This document shows, one piece after another, positions 1 to 5,304 of a DNA stretch of 5,304 nucleotides (position 1 is its first letter; the number at the start of each line of letters is the position of its first letter). Origin of the DNA: JAKPAM01 sp047605425 (GTDB lineage: Bacteria > Pseudomonadota > Gammaproteobacteria > Burkholderiales > Burkholderiaceae_E); the NCBI GenBank assembly GCA_047605425.1, contig JASGFT010000275.1, forward strand, positions 1-5,304, given 5' to 3'. Made by a program: the position numbers and the translations under genes. Under the pieces are notes generated by a model. The model did not search any database, was not told where the DNA came from, and saw only the letters and a program-made list of their open reading frames with translations.

Positions 1-43
1 GAGCCGGGGCGTTTGGGCGTGCAAGGCAGGCAGGGACGAAAGA

Positions 44-59
44 CTCTCAGCCTCTCAGC
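44..59. repeat. 8-bp perfect tandem duplication across the ATPase stop codon
   Basis: CTCTCAGC occurs twice back to back (44-51 and 52-59). The TGA stop of the ATPase gene (55-57, minus strand) lies inside the copy nearest the gene, so the second copy is just outside the coding sequence and does not change the protein. Confidence 0.8.
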
Positions 60-2136
60 CCGTCTCGCGCTCCCAGAGCGCGCCGGCCAGGCGCTCGATG
101 CCGGTGGCGAGTTGGTAGCGGTAAGTGCCGAACGGCAGGCCGAGCCGCTCGGCCGCGCGCTCCTGCGATCCGGCCGGACGCACGTAGGTCAGTTCGAGCG
201 CGCGGCCGAACTTGGCGTCGCGCGGCCGCTGCTGCAGCGCCGCGACGGTTTCGACGATCACCCGGCGCAGCGTCGCGCCGGGGCCTTCGCCGTCGTGCCG
301 GGACGCCGTGACGAAGGCCGACGCGGTCAGCGGGCTGGCAGCCAGGGTCGTCCGATCGTTGAGCGTTCGCAACGCGTCGCGCACCGCCCGATCGAACTCC
401 GGACGCGCGAGCCGGGCGACTGCGGGGGCAACGAAAGGATCGTCGATCGACCGTTGCCGCCCGAGCTCGCGGTCGACCATCGCGTCGAGCCAGCGAGACA
501 TCGGCATCGCGCGCCAGTCGTGGACATAGCAGCCCAGCGGCACGCCGTCGATGACCCGGTCGCACGACGGCATCCGTTCGAAGCCGATGTACCGCATCAT
601 CGCCGGCCAGTGCTCGGGGTGCTCGGTGCAGATCACGAACGCGCCCAGGTCGGGCATCGTCAGCCACTGGTGGAACTGCGACATCTGCAGCCCGTTCATC
701 GCGGCCGAAGGCCGGAGCAGGCCGCCGGCGACGAGGTTCCAGCGCGCCAGGAGCTGGCGATCGCCGGGGCGGGGCGGCGCGAGCTGCTGCAGCGCGCGCC
801 AGACCGCGGCCATCATCGGATCGCCGTCACGTTCTTCGTCGCGCAATGCCGCCAGGTCGATGGACATCGTGGCCGCCACGCATTGGCCGGCCGCGGGTCG
901 CACGATCCAGCCGGTGCAGGCGCGGTGCGTCCACCAGTGCGCGATCGCCGCGTGCTGGGTCGCCGGCACCGCGCCTTGCAGCGCTGCCAGCATGACGGGC
1001 AGGTCGTCGGCCGTTCCACGTTCGAAATAGACGCTGCCGAGCGCCCGGAAATCGACGAAGGGCTGCATCGCCGCCGCATGCCGGTGCAGAAAGAGAATGT
1101 CGAAGCTGTGCTCGCCCGCCTGCGCCGGATCGCGCGCTCGCTGGATCAGGTGGTCGCGGATGGCGAGATGGAGGTCGCGATGGCGCTCCCGATGGCGCCA
1201 ATGCAGCTCGTCGTCGATCGCGTCGCGCACGAGGTCGTGCGGGAACAGTCCGGCAGGCCCGCACTCTATGACGCTCAACGACGCCAGCCAGTCGAACAGC
1301 GCATGCGCACGGTCGCGATCGACGGTATCGGCGAGCAGCGGCTCGGTGGTCACGCGGGCACGGGCGCAGACCTCCAGCGCGCGCCGGTGCAGCTCGCTCG
1401 GCGCCTGGGCGGTGAACCGAGCGGCGAGCTCGCGCACGACGTCGCGGCCGAGCTGCTCGGGCATTTCGCCGGATGCGGCGACCACGTCGGCCACCAGCGT
1501 CAGCGCCAGCGGGTGGCCATGCGTCAAGCGTACGATGGCCTCGCGATGCGCGGGCGCGATGCCGCGGGTTTCGAGGTAGCGCACGCACTCGTCGATGCCC
1601 AGGTTGCGCAGGCCGGCCACGTGCGCGGCCTCGCGCCACAGCGGATCGGTGCGCCATGCGGCGTCCGGCGTGTTTCGACCGCCGATCAGCACCCGCATGG
1701 CCGCCGGCAGCTCGGCGAGGAAGTGCTCGCGCAGCCAGCCCGCCAGGTGCTCGACGTGCTCGAACGAATCGATCACCAGCAATCGCCGGGACGCGCCGGC
1801 GCAATGAGCCAGCAGCCCGCGCAGGTCGGTGCCCGCCGCGGGAGCACCCAGCGCATCGGCGAGCGCGCGCGACAGGCCGTGCACCGATCCTTCGACGTCG
1901 CGCGCGTCGATCCGCACCGAATCGATGCCCTGCGCGGCGGCGAGGGCGCGGGCGCGCTCGAGAAAGCTGGTCTTGCCGATACCGCCGGGGCCGTGCACGA
2001 CGAAGATCGGCGCCGTCGGTGGATCCGTCGCGAGCGAATCGGCGAACAGCGCCAGTTCGGCTTCCCGGCCGACGAAGGTCCGCGCGATCCGCGATCGCAT
2101 CCGGGCGGCGAGTCGATCTTCGGTCTGCGGTCGCAT
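55..2136 (-). CDS. STAND-type ATP-binding protein with GNAT-like and C-terminal HTH-like regions
   Basis: A protein of 693 residues from the chosen start. Residues 21-28 (FVGREAEL) open an AAA_16/ORC-like NTPase domain. The Walker A P-loop GPGGIGKT is at 49-56 and the Walker B strand LLVIDSFE at 119-126. VLIGGRN (149-155) looks like the sensor strand, and GHPLAL (207-212) matches the GxPLA motif of STAND NTPases (MalT, Apaf-1 and similar). A winged-helix-like part should follow to about 310. Residues about 365-550 resemble the acetyltransferase-like region of uncharacterised bacterial ATP-binding proteins (MRYIGFERMP, CYVHDWRAMP). Residues about 640-690 (PRDAKFGRAL, then GSQERAAERLGLPFGTYR) look like a helix-turn-helix of sigma-region-4 type. 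The start is the ATG at 2136 because GGGAGGAG lies just upstream; an in-frame GTG at 2175 would add 13 residues but has no comparable site. A cytoplasmic ATP-dependent switch, perhaps a transcription regulator, is inference; the ligand is unknown. It lies 90 bp downstream of the receptor pseudogene on the same strand. Confidence 0.92.
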   Translation of the reverse strand: MRPQTEDRLAARMRSRIARTFVGREAELALFADSLATDPPTAPIFVVHGPGGIGKTSFLERARALAAAQGIDSVRIDARDVEGSVHGLSRALADALGAPAAGTDLRGLLAHCAGASRRLLVIDSFEHVEHLAGWLREHFLAELPAAMRVLIGGRNTPDAAWRTDPLWREAAHVAGLRNLGIDECVRYLETRGIAPAHREAIVRLTHGHPLALTLVADVVAASGEMPEQLGRDVVRELAARFTAQAPSELHRRALEVCARARVTTEPLLADTVDRDRAHALFDWLASLSVIECGPAGLFPHDLVRDAIDDELHWRHRERHRDLHLAIRDHLIQRARDPAQAGEHSFDILFLHRHAAAMQPFVDFRALGSVYFERGTADDLPVMLAALQGAVPATQHAAIAHWWTHRACTGWIVRPAAGQCVAATMSIDLAALRDEERDGDPMMAAVWRALQQLAPPRPGDRQLLARWNLVAGGLLRPSAAMNGLQMSQFHQWLTMPDLGAFVICTEHPEHWPAMMRYIGFERMPSCDRVIDGVPLGCYVHDWRAMPMSRWLDAMVDRELGRQRSIDDPFVAPAVARLARPEFDRAVRDALRTLNDRTTLAASPLTASAFVTASRHDGEGPGATLRRVIVETVAALQQRPRDAKFGRALELTYVRPAGSQERAAERLGLPFGTYRYQLATGIERLAGALWERETG

Positions 2137-2139
2137 GAT

Positions 2140-2147
2140 CTCCTCCC
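2140..2147 (-). promoter_or_regulatory. Strong Shine-Dalgarno site deciding the ATPase start
   Basis: On the minus strand this reads GGGAGGAG, followed by ATC and then the ATG at 2136. The GGAGG core ends five bases before the ATG. This favours the start at 2136 over the upstream in-frame start at 2175. Confidence 0.75.
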
Positions 2148-2196
2148 AGGAGTGCCAGGCAGGGGGCGCGACCATGCTCGAGGCCGGGCATCACAG

Positions 2197-2224
2197 GCCA
2201 CCGGCGCCACCGGCAGCCACCGCC
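2197..2224. repeat. 9-bp tandem repeat between the ATPase and the receptor pseudogene
   Basis: GCCACCGGC is repeated perfectly at 2197-2205 and 2206-2214. A third copy with one change (GCCACCGCC, 2216-2224) follows after one base. It fills the end of the short spacer between the receptor stop and the ATPase start. No function is evident; replication slippage in GC-rich DNA is the simplest explanation. Confidence 0.75.
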
Positions 2225-2660
2225 TTTCAGAAGGCGCAGCGGCCCTGCAGGTAGATCATGCGCGGCGCGGCCGCCATCTTGCCGATGTTGGCGTCCACGT
2301 TGCGCGTGTAGTAACGCTTGTCGGTGACGTTGTTGATGCCTAAGCGGATCTCCGGCCCCTTCTTGCCTTGCGGCACGCTTCTCCAGATGGCCTGCACATT
2401 GTAGATGCGCCAGCCGGGAATCAGCCCGGTACCGCCGTTGGCCGATTCGGCGAAGGTATTGGCGTTGTCGGCGAACTGTTTGCCGACGTGGGTGCTCGAG
2501 ACATCGAAGGTCCACTGCGCGCGCTGGTAGCGGGCGCCGACGGTATCGGTACAGGTCGAGCCTTGCAGACCCGAGTAGAGCAACGCCACGCCCAGGCCGA
2601 TCGGCGCGAATGACAGTTGCGGCTGGCCATAGGGCGCCGCGACCAGCGGGATCCCGTCGG

Positions 2661-2674
2661 GCAGCACGCAGCAC
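2661..2674. repeat. 7-bp tandem duplication that shifts the receptor frame
   Basis: GCAGCAC is repeated exactly at 2661-2667 and 2668-2674 (GTGCTGC twice on the coding minus strand). With one copy removed, the coding strand reads S-T-V-L-P-D-G-I-P-L, matching the STVLMDGIP segment of FecA plugs. With both copies present the frame shifts by one. This is therefore a readable mutational event inside the pseudogene. Confidence 0.88.
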
Positions 2675-3059
2675 CGTCGACCGCGGCGATTAGCGTCCGG
2701 TGAGACCGCGCACGCCGATGTTCAGCGCGATCACGCTGCCCGCGCTCGCGGAGTTATCCGTCGACTGGACGCCAGGGACCCTGCGCAGGACGTCGCCGAT
2801 CGAGGTAGCGCCGCTAGCCTCGATCTGCTGATGGTCGACCAGGGTTCTCGCGCCGGGAAATCCTTTGACGCTCGGGCTCGTGTCGGAGCCCAACCAGTTC
2901 CCGGTGACCTGGGCCGACTCGAGTTGCTGCGTTTCCTCGCGCTCGTTCGGGTCGCCGGCGTTCGTCGGGGCGTCGGATGCGGGCGGCTTTGCCTGATCCT
3001 GGGCCAGGACGGGGTTGGCCAGGGGCAGCAGGCAGATGCCGGCGCAGATCAGCAGGCGA

Positions 3060-3065
3060 GGGGGG
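3060..3065. repeat. G6/C6 homopolymer at the probable N-terminal frameshift of the receptor
   Basis: Six Gs on the plus strand are six Cs on the receptor coding strand. From the ATG at 3096 the frame runs into TGA after 15 codons. Adding one C here makes it read MIRPPSRFGPSPPRLLICAG and continue into the signal peptide and plug. A one-base contraction from C7 to C6 is the simplest repair. A sequencing error in the homopolymer cannot be excluded. Confidence 0.55.
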
Positions 3066-3287
3066 AGGGACCGAAGCGTGATGGCGGGCGGATCATGGCG
3101 CAGGCCCTCGTTACCCGCACGAGACGCATTGCCGCCGAGATCGACGTAGCGGAAGCCGTCGAACGGAGGAGCAAGTTCGACTCGAGTGAATGTAGACGCT
3201 GTTGTCCTGCCGGAGTACCTATTTTTGATGATTGCGGATGGCGAGTGAAAGGTTATATTTTGAAGTTATATGGTGGGGAGGATTGGA

Positions 3288-3303
3288 TTTCTAATCATAG
3301 AAA
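3288..3303. repeat. Inverted repeat TTTCTA-N4-TAGAAA
   Basis: Perfect six-base arms (3288-3293 and 3298-3303) flank a four-base centre ATCA. The size and AT content suit a dimeric repressor site, but it does not match a Fur box or another operator I know. It lies upstream of the gene starting at 3447. Confidence 0.45.
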
Positions 3304-3313
3304 CTTGATTTTA

Positions 3314-3331
3314 AAAATGGAATTCCATTTT
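3314..3331. repeat. 18-bp perfect palindrome, possible operator
   Basis: AAAATGGAATTCCATTTT equals its own reverse complement with no spacer. Its centre is 27 bp from the centre of the inverted repeat at 3288-3303 and about 125 bp upstream of the ATG at 3447. It lacks the loop and T run of a terminator. A binding site for a symmetric regulator is a reasonable guess; no known family consensus is claimed. Confidence 0.5.
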
Positions 3332-3446
3332 CATCTCGATTTGTGAGCGGATCATGGTGAATTTAGATGACAGAAGTTGGATTTGGTTATTGTAAATTCT
3401 TTGAATCTCGCAATTAAACATACACTTCATCCTGACAGGGGGGGAT

Positions 3447-4193
3447 ATGGCTGAATCTGGAGATCCAAATGCTGCGCAAAAATTGCTACCTCGGGCGGAT
3501 CCGGGCGGGTGGGCCATCGGTCTAATCGTACTCTTTGCGGGAGGGATACTGGCTGCTATCGCCCTTGACGCTCAGGCGCTTGTACGATTGGCTGATCCAG
3601 CCTATGCGCGCGGACTAATTACGTGGCTTGTAATCTTGACCACTATCGGTATCGCGTTCATACTCATCTACCAGGCCTTCAACGGCGCAACCCAATCGGA
3701 CGACGGTTTTCGAAGAGGACGAGAGATATTTGCTGGATTGCTCGGCATGGCTGGCACCATCATAGGTTTCTACTTTGGTTCGGCGGAAAAATCTGATGCG
3801 ACACTTAAGGTGTCGGAGCCGATCCAAGAAGAGATGGTAATTAGAGCATACGTCTCGGGTGGAACGCCACCTTATCGATACACAGTCGAGCCCCTTGATC
3901 GATCTGTCTTCAAGCTGACGGATAAGCCAGCTACGGCCGAAACTGGATGGGTCAAGATTGACCTGCTGGCTTCTCCAACTGGCATATCGGCGTACACCTT
4001 GCAGGTTTCAGATGCGAAGAACCTCAAGGGCTCTGTGAAAGGTGAAGTGCGGCCGCTGTCCAAGAAGGACGAGAAGGTGAATCCGACGGTTAGGTCTGAG
4101 GCACCGAGCGCTGAAGCTAAGCAGCAAGCAACTACGTCTGCTGTATCCCCGCCAATCTCGGGGGCCGCATCTGACGTCGATACAAAGAAGTGA
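3447..4193 (+). CDS. Hypothetical three-helix membrane protein with Ig-like domain
   Basis: A 248-residue protein I cannot assign to a named family. Three hydrophobic segments are visible at about 22-41 (GWAIGLIVLFAGGILAAIAL), 57-77 (GLITWLVILTTIGIAFILIY) and 94-111, the last containing GTIIGFYFGS, a motif I recall from other small bacterial membrane proteins. Residues about 118-200 look like a beta-sandwich of Ig/HYR type (SGGTPPYRYTVEP at 137-149, then alternating strands to YTLQVSDAKN). The tail, about 203-248, is polar and probably disordered. There is no cleavable signal peptide. The ATG at 3447 is supported by AGGGGGGG just upstream (3437-3444). Codon use is clearly less GC-biased than in the genes to the left, suggesting acquisition. 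Which side of the membrane carries the Ig-like part is not decided: three helices allow it to be either periplasmic or cytoplasmic. The toxin-antitoxin pair begins 70 bp downstream on the same strand, so co-transcription is possible. Confidence 0.82.
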   Translation: MAESGDPNAAQKLLPRADPGGWAIGLIVLFAGGILAAIALDAQALVRLADPAYARGLITWLVILTTIGIAFILIYQAFNGATQSDDGFRRGREIFAGLLGMAGTIIGFYFGSAEKSDATLKVSEPIQEEMVIRAYVSGGTPPYRYTVEPLDRSVFKLTDKPATAETGWVKIDLLASPTGISAYTLQVSDAKNLKGSVKGEVRPLSKKDEKVNPTVRSEAPSAEAKQQATTSAVSPPISGAASDVDTKK

Positions 4194-4263
4194 TGGGTGT
4201 GTCAGGTAGAGATGTTGCGCGCCTGGAGTTAAGATGACGGCCAAGCATTTCACGAGGGTCAGC

Positions 4264-4491
4264 ATGGACTGGAGGCTCTACATCACCGTCGATTCGCAGG
4301 TCATGCACGGGGCCGTGTGCTTCGGAGGAACTCGCATTCCTGTCTCGGTCGTGCTGGACAACCTTGCCGATGGAGCGACGCCCGAGGAGATTCTTGGTCA
4401 GTACCCCGGACTGCGCCTCGAACATATCTCCGCAGCCTTGGGGTACGCTGCCGACCTCGCTCGCGAGCGGGTGGTTTTTCTACCCGCGTAG
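4264..4491 (+). CDS. DUF433 family protein, putative antitoxin
   Basis: A 75-residue protein with the DUF433 pattern: MDWRLYI at the start, GGTRIPVSVVLDNLADG (21-37), PEEILGQYPGL (40-50) and ISAALGYAADL (55-65). DUF433 proteins are small, predicted helix-turn-helix-like partners of PIN-like toxins in type II toxin-antitoxin modules; by analogy this one would bind and neutralise the next gene's product and may repress the operon. The family normally begins at the MDWR-type motif, and GAGG six bases before the ATG at 4264 fits that start. An upstream in-frame ATG at 4234, also with GGAG before it, would add ten residues (MTAKHFTRVS) and cannot be excluded. The usual Gly-Lys-Pro before GTRIPV is replaced by His-Gly-Ala-Val-Cys-Phe, a mild variation. 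Confidence 0.9.
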   Translation: MDWRLYITVDSQVMHGAVCFGGTRIPVSVVLDNLADGATPEEILGQYPGLRLEHISAALGYAADLARERVVFLPA

Positions 4492-4498
4492 CTAACCG

Positions 4499-4858
4499 GT
4501 GAAGTTTAAGCTCGATGAGAATCTGCCCGAACTCGTGCGAGATGCGTTGCACGAACTGGGCTGTGACTTCCACACTGTTGCACAGGAAGGGCTCTGCGGC
4601 GCCGAAGATGCGGCGGTTTTGCAGGCATGCAATGCAGAGGGCCGAGTGTTGATCACCCTCGACCTCGACTTCGCAGACATTCGGACGTACTTGCCGGGCA
4701 CTCATCACGGAATCTGGGTTCTTCGACCAGAAAAGCAGACCTTTCGCGCGCTTGCCCAACTTGTGAAGGCCGGAGTACGCCTCGCCGGAACAGAGAAGTT
4801 TGAAGGGCAGCTCTGGGTTATCGATGAGAAGCGCGTGCGCATTCGCGGCGGCGCCTAA
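4499..4858 (+). CDS. DUF5615 PIN-like protein, putative toxin nuclease
   Basis: A 119-residue protein starting at GTG. It has the features of the DUF5615 / Mut7-C-like PIN fold: MKFKLDENLP (Asp6, Glu7, Asn8), HTVAQEGLCGAEDAAVLQAC (25-44, with Asp37) and RVLITLDLDFAD (49-60, Asp55 and Asp57), then HGIWVLRP (70-77). These acidic residues occupy the places of PIN metal-binding residues, so it could be an active RNase; that is family-based inference. The length is normal for the family and no lesion is visible. It follows the DUF433 stop by only seven bases with no strong ribosome site of its own, so translation is probably coupled to the antitoxin. It converges with the binding-protein remnant ending at 4943. 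Confidence 0.9.
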   Translation: MKFKLDENLPELVRDALHELGCDFHTVAQEGLCGAEDAAVLQACNAEGRVLITLDLDFADIRTYLPGTHHGIWVLRPEKQTFRALAQLVKAGVRLAGTEKFEGQLWVIDEKRVRIRGGA

Positions 4859-4942
4859 CAGACCAGGCTGCCATAGGCCGCCCGCGCACGGACATGGATC
4901 GTGCCCGAACCGATGGTGGCCTTCAGGCCAGCACAGCCGGAA

Positions 4943-5257
4943 TCACTCTGGCTGTATACCGACTTCCCTAAAGACCGCCCCCCAACGATCCGCCTCGCTG
5001 CGCAGGTATTCGCCATACTCGGCGGGTGTCGTCTTCTGGGCGATGGCACTCTGGGTGGCCAGCTTGGCCGCCACCGTCGGGTTGGCCAGTGCCTTGTTGA
5101 TCTCAGCGTTGAGCCGCTGGACCAGCGCCGCGGACGTGGCCGCCGGAGCCAGCACGCCTTGCCACACGCCGACTTCCACGCCCTTGAGGCCGAGCTCCTC
5201 GAGCGTCGGAATCTCCGGTATCGCGTCGAGCCGCTTGGTGCTGGTCACTGCTAGTGG
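4943..5257 (-). pseudogene. C-terminal fragment of a Bug/TctC-family periplasmic binding protein
   Basis: About 104 residues match the C-terminal third of Bug-type tripartite tricarboxylate transporter substrate-binding proteins: LAVTSTKRLDAIPEIPTLEE, then GVWQGVLAPAATSAALVQRL, EINKALANPTVAAKLATQ and TPAEYGEYLRSEADRWGAVF, ending in VGIQPE. Full-length members are around 320 residues and export a periplasmic binding protein. Here homology stops near 5257 and an in-frame TAA lies at 5269-5267, so the signal peptide and first lobe are missing. An in-frame GTG at 5248 falls inside the conserved LAVTS motif and is not a credible native start. The remaining residues are well conserved, so truncation appears fairly recent. 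A rearrangement or insertion near 5257 is the likely cause. Confidence 0.87.
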
Positions 5258-5304
5258 GCTGTGCGGTTAGTTGTGTAACGCCTGTTTGGCGCGGCTGACC
5301 GCGG
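5258..5304. other. Unassigned sequence abutting the truncated binding-protein gene
   Basis: This replaces the expected upstream part of the Bug gene. On the minus strand, one frame enters from the right edge and ends AVSRAKQALHN before the TAA at 5269-5267; it could be the end of another gene, but twelve codons are too few to judge. I see no clear terminal inverted repeat or known insertion-sequence end in the 47 bases available. Confidence 0.35.

Larger units (their letters stand above)
2227..3096 (-). pseudogene. fecA: Degraded FecA-like TonB-dependent outer-membrane receptor
   Basis: Remnant of a ferric-dicitrate-type siderophore receptor, an outer-membrane beta-barrel powered by TonB. 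Reading down the minus strand: an ATG at 3096 with GAGGG eight bases upstream; a signal peptide (RLLICAGICLLPLANPVLA, cleavage near 3002); a TonB-box-like QVTGNWLG; and the plug (GARTLVDHQQIEASGATSIG, RRVPGVQSTDN, LNIGVRGLTGR). A TAA at 2692-2690 replaces the Leu expected in RLSPRSTVL. A 7-bp duplication (2661-2674) then shifts frame. The plug resumes as LPDGIPLVAAPYGQPQLSFA. At about 2590 it jumps to VALLYSGLQGS of an early barrel strand, and at about 2540-2556 to the last strands (GARYQRAQWTF, KQFADNANTFAES, INNVTDKRYY), ending in the usual aromatic residue (RCAF). The signal peptide is out of frame with the ATG by one base. About 275 residues remain of the roughly 700 expected. There is no N-terminal signalling (STN) domain. 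Segment order was judged against E. coli FecA from memory. Loss of transport function is near certain. Confidence 0.88.
3099..3446. other. Gene-free divergent intergenic region with a composition switch
   Basis: No convincing gene lies here. From 3099 to about 3215 the DNA is GC-rich like the left side and should be the old upstream region of the receptor gene. From about 3216 to 3436 it is strongly AT-rich. The AT-rich part holds two copies of GTTATAT (3252-3258 and 3265-3271), an inverted repeat at 3288-3303 and a perfect palindrome at 3314-3331. The promoter of the membrane-protein gene should lie in it, but I could not find a -35/-10 pair with good spacing. Short open frames crossing it on both strands look like chance. 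Confidence 0.6.

Noticed and set aside
2221..2236. Hairpin CGCCTT-TCAG-AAGGCG over the receptor stop codon, considered as a terminator.
   Set aside because: It includes the last codons of the gene, has a six-base stem and no downstream T run, so it is weak evidence for termination.
13..2343. A 776-codon open frame on the plus strand opposite the ATPase gene.
   Set aside because: It is antisense to a gene with clear motifs, is full of Arg, Gly, Ala and His as expected of a shadow in GC-rich DNA, shows no recognisable domain, and has no ribosome site that stands out.
827..2674. A 615-codon minus-strand frame overlapping the ATPase in another frame.
   Set aside because: Its composition is that of an out-of-frame shadow (Arg/Ala/Pro-rich). 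Only its first residues overlap receptor DNA, and those are out of frame with the receptor.
2831..3346. A 171-codon plus-strand frame across the receptor N terminus and the intergenic region.
   Set aside because: It is antisense to the receptor signal peptide and plug, changes composition abruptly halfway, and matches nothing recognisable.
3088..3357. An 11-bp direct repeat GCGGATCATGG (3088-3098 and 3347-3357) considered as a target-site duplication or att pair around the composition switch.
   Set aside because: In a window of this size a few 11-bp repeats arise by chance, and no element ends or recombinase gene lie between the copies.
4917..4955. Small hairpins between the convergent toxin and binding-protein genes (TGGCC-TTCA-GGCCA at 4917-4930; ACAGCC...GGCTGT at 4933-4955), considered as a terminator.
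   Set aside because: The stems are only five or six base pairs, and no T run follows on either strand.
4855..5049. A 64-codon minus-strand frame ending GSLVC, considered as a small gene downstream of the Bug fragment.
   Set aside because: Most of it overlaps the Bug coding sequence in another frame, and the remaining roughly 30 residues match no family I recognise.
4850..5304. GCCTAAC at the toxin stop, considered as the start of an integron attC site.
   Set aside because: No matching GTTRRRY site with pairing inner arms was found at a suitable distance, and no integrase gene is present.

Overview
This looks like a stretch of accessory chromosome from a high-GC Gram-negative bacterium. A beta-proteobacterium of the Burkholderiales type (Bordetella, Achromobacter, Cupriavidus or similar) fits best: there is a Bug/TctC-type solute-binding protein fragment, a FecA-like TonB-dependent receptor remnant, and strong GC bias over most of the window. 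The lineage is inferred from gene content and composition only.

Layout, left to right. (1) 55-2136, minus strand: an intact, very GC-rich gene for a multidomain STAND-type ATPase with a P-loop, an acetyltransferase-like middle domain and a C-terminal helix-turn-helix-like segment. (2) 2227-3096, minus strand: a wrecked ferric-dicitrate-type (FecA-like) outer-membrane receptor gene. Five separate lesions can be read: a probable one-base contraction in a C tract, a nonsense codon, a 7-bp tandem duplication, and two large in-frame deletions that remove most of the beta-barrel. (3) About 3099-3446: a gene-free region where composition flips from GC-rich to AT-rich near 3215. It holds an 18-bp perfect palindrome and a second inverted repeat. 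(4) 3447-4193, plus strand: an unrecognised three-helix membrane protein with an Ig-like domain, clearly less GC-rich than the left third. (5) 4264-4491 and 4499-4858, plus strand: a DUF433 / DUF5615 (PIN-like) pair, the standard arrangement of a putative type II toxin-antitoxin module. (6) 4943 to about 5257, minus strand: the C-terminal third of a Bug-family periplasmic binding protein, cut off by unrelated sequence that brings an in-frame stop.

The genes do not form one pathway. Two broken nutrient-uptake genes flank a roughly 1.6-kb segment of different composition carrying a membrane protein and a toxin-antitoxin pair, which is how a decaying, insertion-tolerant locus looks. Three short perfect tandem duplications (8, 9 and 7 bp) and two deletions point to repeated slippage or recombination on the left side. 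I found no rRNA, tRNA, CRISPR array, transposase or integrase, and no convincing new multi-gene system. The most unusual intact items are the ATPase and the membrane protein.
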